Assembly: GCF_041538045.1 (NCBI RefSeq)
Contig: NZ_JBGOSE010000001.1
Coordinates: 310,001-374,000, forward strand
DNA: 64,000 nucleotides
DNA from: Aliiglaciecola sp041538045
GTDB taxonomy: Bacteria; Pseudomonadota; Gammaproteobacteria; Enterobacterales; Alteromonadaceae
Direction: 5' to 3'
Shown here: positions 63,336 through 64,000 of the stretch, piece by piece
How the letters are laid out: every line of letters begins with the position of its first letter
Numbering within the stretch: the stretch's first letter is position 1
Program-made: the position numbers and the translations under genes
The notes under the pieces: generated by a model
Told to the model about the DNA's origin: nothing
Seen by the model: only the letters and a program-made list of their open reading frames with translations
Databases searched by the model: none

Positions 63336-64000
63336 ATGATAGAAATTAAGAATTTAGGTAAGAAGTTCGAGATTGAGAACCCCAAAAAACTGAGTGAACA
63401 AGAAAAGAAAGATCCTCGGCTCAAAGGGCGATACTTTCATTCCGTATTAGATGTAACCTTCAACGTCGATAGAGGCCAAGTACTTGGTTTACTCGGTCCT
63501 AACGGTGCTGGCAAAACTACTACGTTAAGAATGTTGTCCACCGCATTACAGCCTAATCAAGGCAGCGTATATATTAATGATGTTAATGTATTAAAAGACC
63601 CTTTGGTTGCCCGCCAGAAAATTGGTTTTCTATCTGGTTCCACAGGCTTGTATGGCCGTTTAACTGGTCGTGAAAATATCGAATACTTTGGGCAACTTCA
63701 CGGTATGAATAAACATCAGATTGAAAGCCAAATCGCGGAATTGTCGGCTCTTTTGGAAATGGACACTTTTTTAGATCGCCGAAGTGAAAACTTCTCAACA
63801 GGTATGAAACAGAAAACTTCAATTGCTAGAGCCGTTATTCATAGTCCTGAAGTTGTTATTTTAGATGAGCCTACAACGGGTTTAGATATCATGGCGACCC
63901 AGACAGTATTAGATTTTATTCGAAGTTTGAAAAAGAAAAATATTCCAGTCATTTTCTCTACCCATCATTTGAGTGAAGTGGAGGAATTATGCGACCGAGT
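63336..64000 (+). CDS. ABC-2 type transporter ATP-binding protein, NatA-like (partial)
   Basis: The first 221 codons of an ATPase. Walker A LLGPNGAGKTTT, Q-loop region GFLSGSTGLYGRLT, signature FSTGMKQK (in place of LSGGQ), Walker B VVILDEPTTGLD and the switch His in STHHLSEVEELC are all present. A short N-terminal insert (PKKLSEQEKKDPRLKGRYFHSVLDV) is typical of NatA of sodium efflux systems. The permease NatB would be expected beyond the window. GGGAAAAGTA precedes ATG 63336, and TATAAT occurs at 63318-63323 just upstream. Confidence 0.9.
   Translation, partial: MIEIKNLGKKFEIENPKKLSEQEKKDPRLKGRYFHSVLDVTFNVDRGQVLGLLGPNGAGKTTTLRMLSTALQPNQGSVYINDVNVLKDPLVARQKIGFLSGSTGLYGRLTGRENIEYFGQLHGMNKHQIESQIAELSALLEMDTFLDRRSENFSTGMKQKTSIARAVIHSPEVVILDEPTTGLDIMATQTVLDFIRSLKKKNIPVIFSTHHLSEVEELCDR

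Overview
The window looks like a chromosome segment of a marine gammaproteobacterium of the Alteromonadaceae, probably Glaciecola/Paraglaciecola-like. This is inferred from AT-leaning base composition, a sodium-type flagellar protein MotY next to rnt, the FlgO-family tail at the left edge, the fabB/mnmC pair, the pdxB-asd-fimV-truA-accD-folC-dedD-cvpA-purF order and the rsxABCDGE-nth operon. No database search was possible, so the genus is a guess.

Layout. 1-9.9 kb holds the end of a FlgO-like gene, mnmC, fabB, a Crp/Fnr-type regulator divergent from a class II aldolase-like gene, an FKBP isomerase, an M20 peptidase, pdxB and asd. 10.3-14.1 kb is fimV, with a 17-copy 36-bp tandem repeat in its acidic middle. 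14.1-18.3 kb, between fimV and truA, holds what I read as a decayed chromosomal integron: a broken intI on the minus strand, then plus-strand cassettes (YccF; a broken cassette gene; a small tautomerase-like protein; a P-loop NTPase; a broken lipoprotein gene) separated by attC-like sites, one of which appears to be split by an IS3-family remnant. 18.6-24.6 kb resumes the conserved run truA, accD, folC, dedD, cvpA, purF.

24.7-38 kb contains rnt, motY, glpQ, a LysR regulator divergent from a quinone-oxidoreductase-type gene, a LysR fragment, an M28 peptidase, two unrecognised coupled genes, a serine beta-lactamase-like hydrolase, a DUF1624-type membrane protein and a TonB-dependent receptor. 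38.4-46.5 kb is accessory: an overlapping pair (alpha/beta hydrolase plus exported protein of unknown function), a GC-rich acyl-CoA synthetase and an unknown ORF lying between two pieces of a second, dead nth-like gene, then a DUF3015/DUF4105 pair.

46.8-53.6 kb is the nth and rsxE-G-D-C-B-A operon (minus strand), preceded by two identical tRNA-Asn genes with a clear sigma-70 promoter. A 1.1-kb non-coding AT-rich stretch (53.9-55.0 kb) carries a near-consensus LexA box and a cluster of three DnaA-type boxes upstream of a MATE transporter and uvrB. The right end has a LysR regulator, an M28 lipoprotein peptidase, a DUF3025 gene with an internal 51-bp in-frame repeat, a YIP1-family membrane protein and the start of an ABC-2 type ATPase gene.

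The strongest points for a second look are the integron remnant, the split nth pseudogene, the LexA/DnaA region, the fimV and DUF3025 repeats, and the hydrolase/exported-protein pair.
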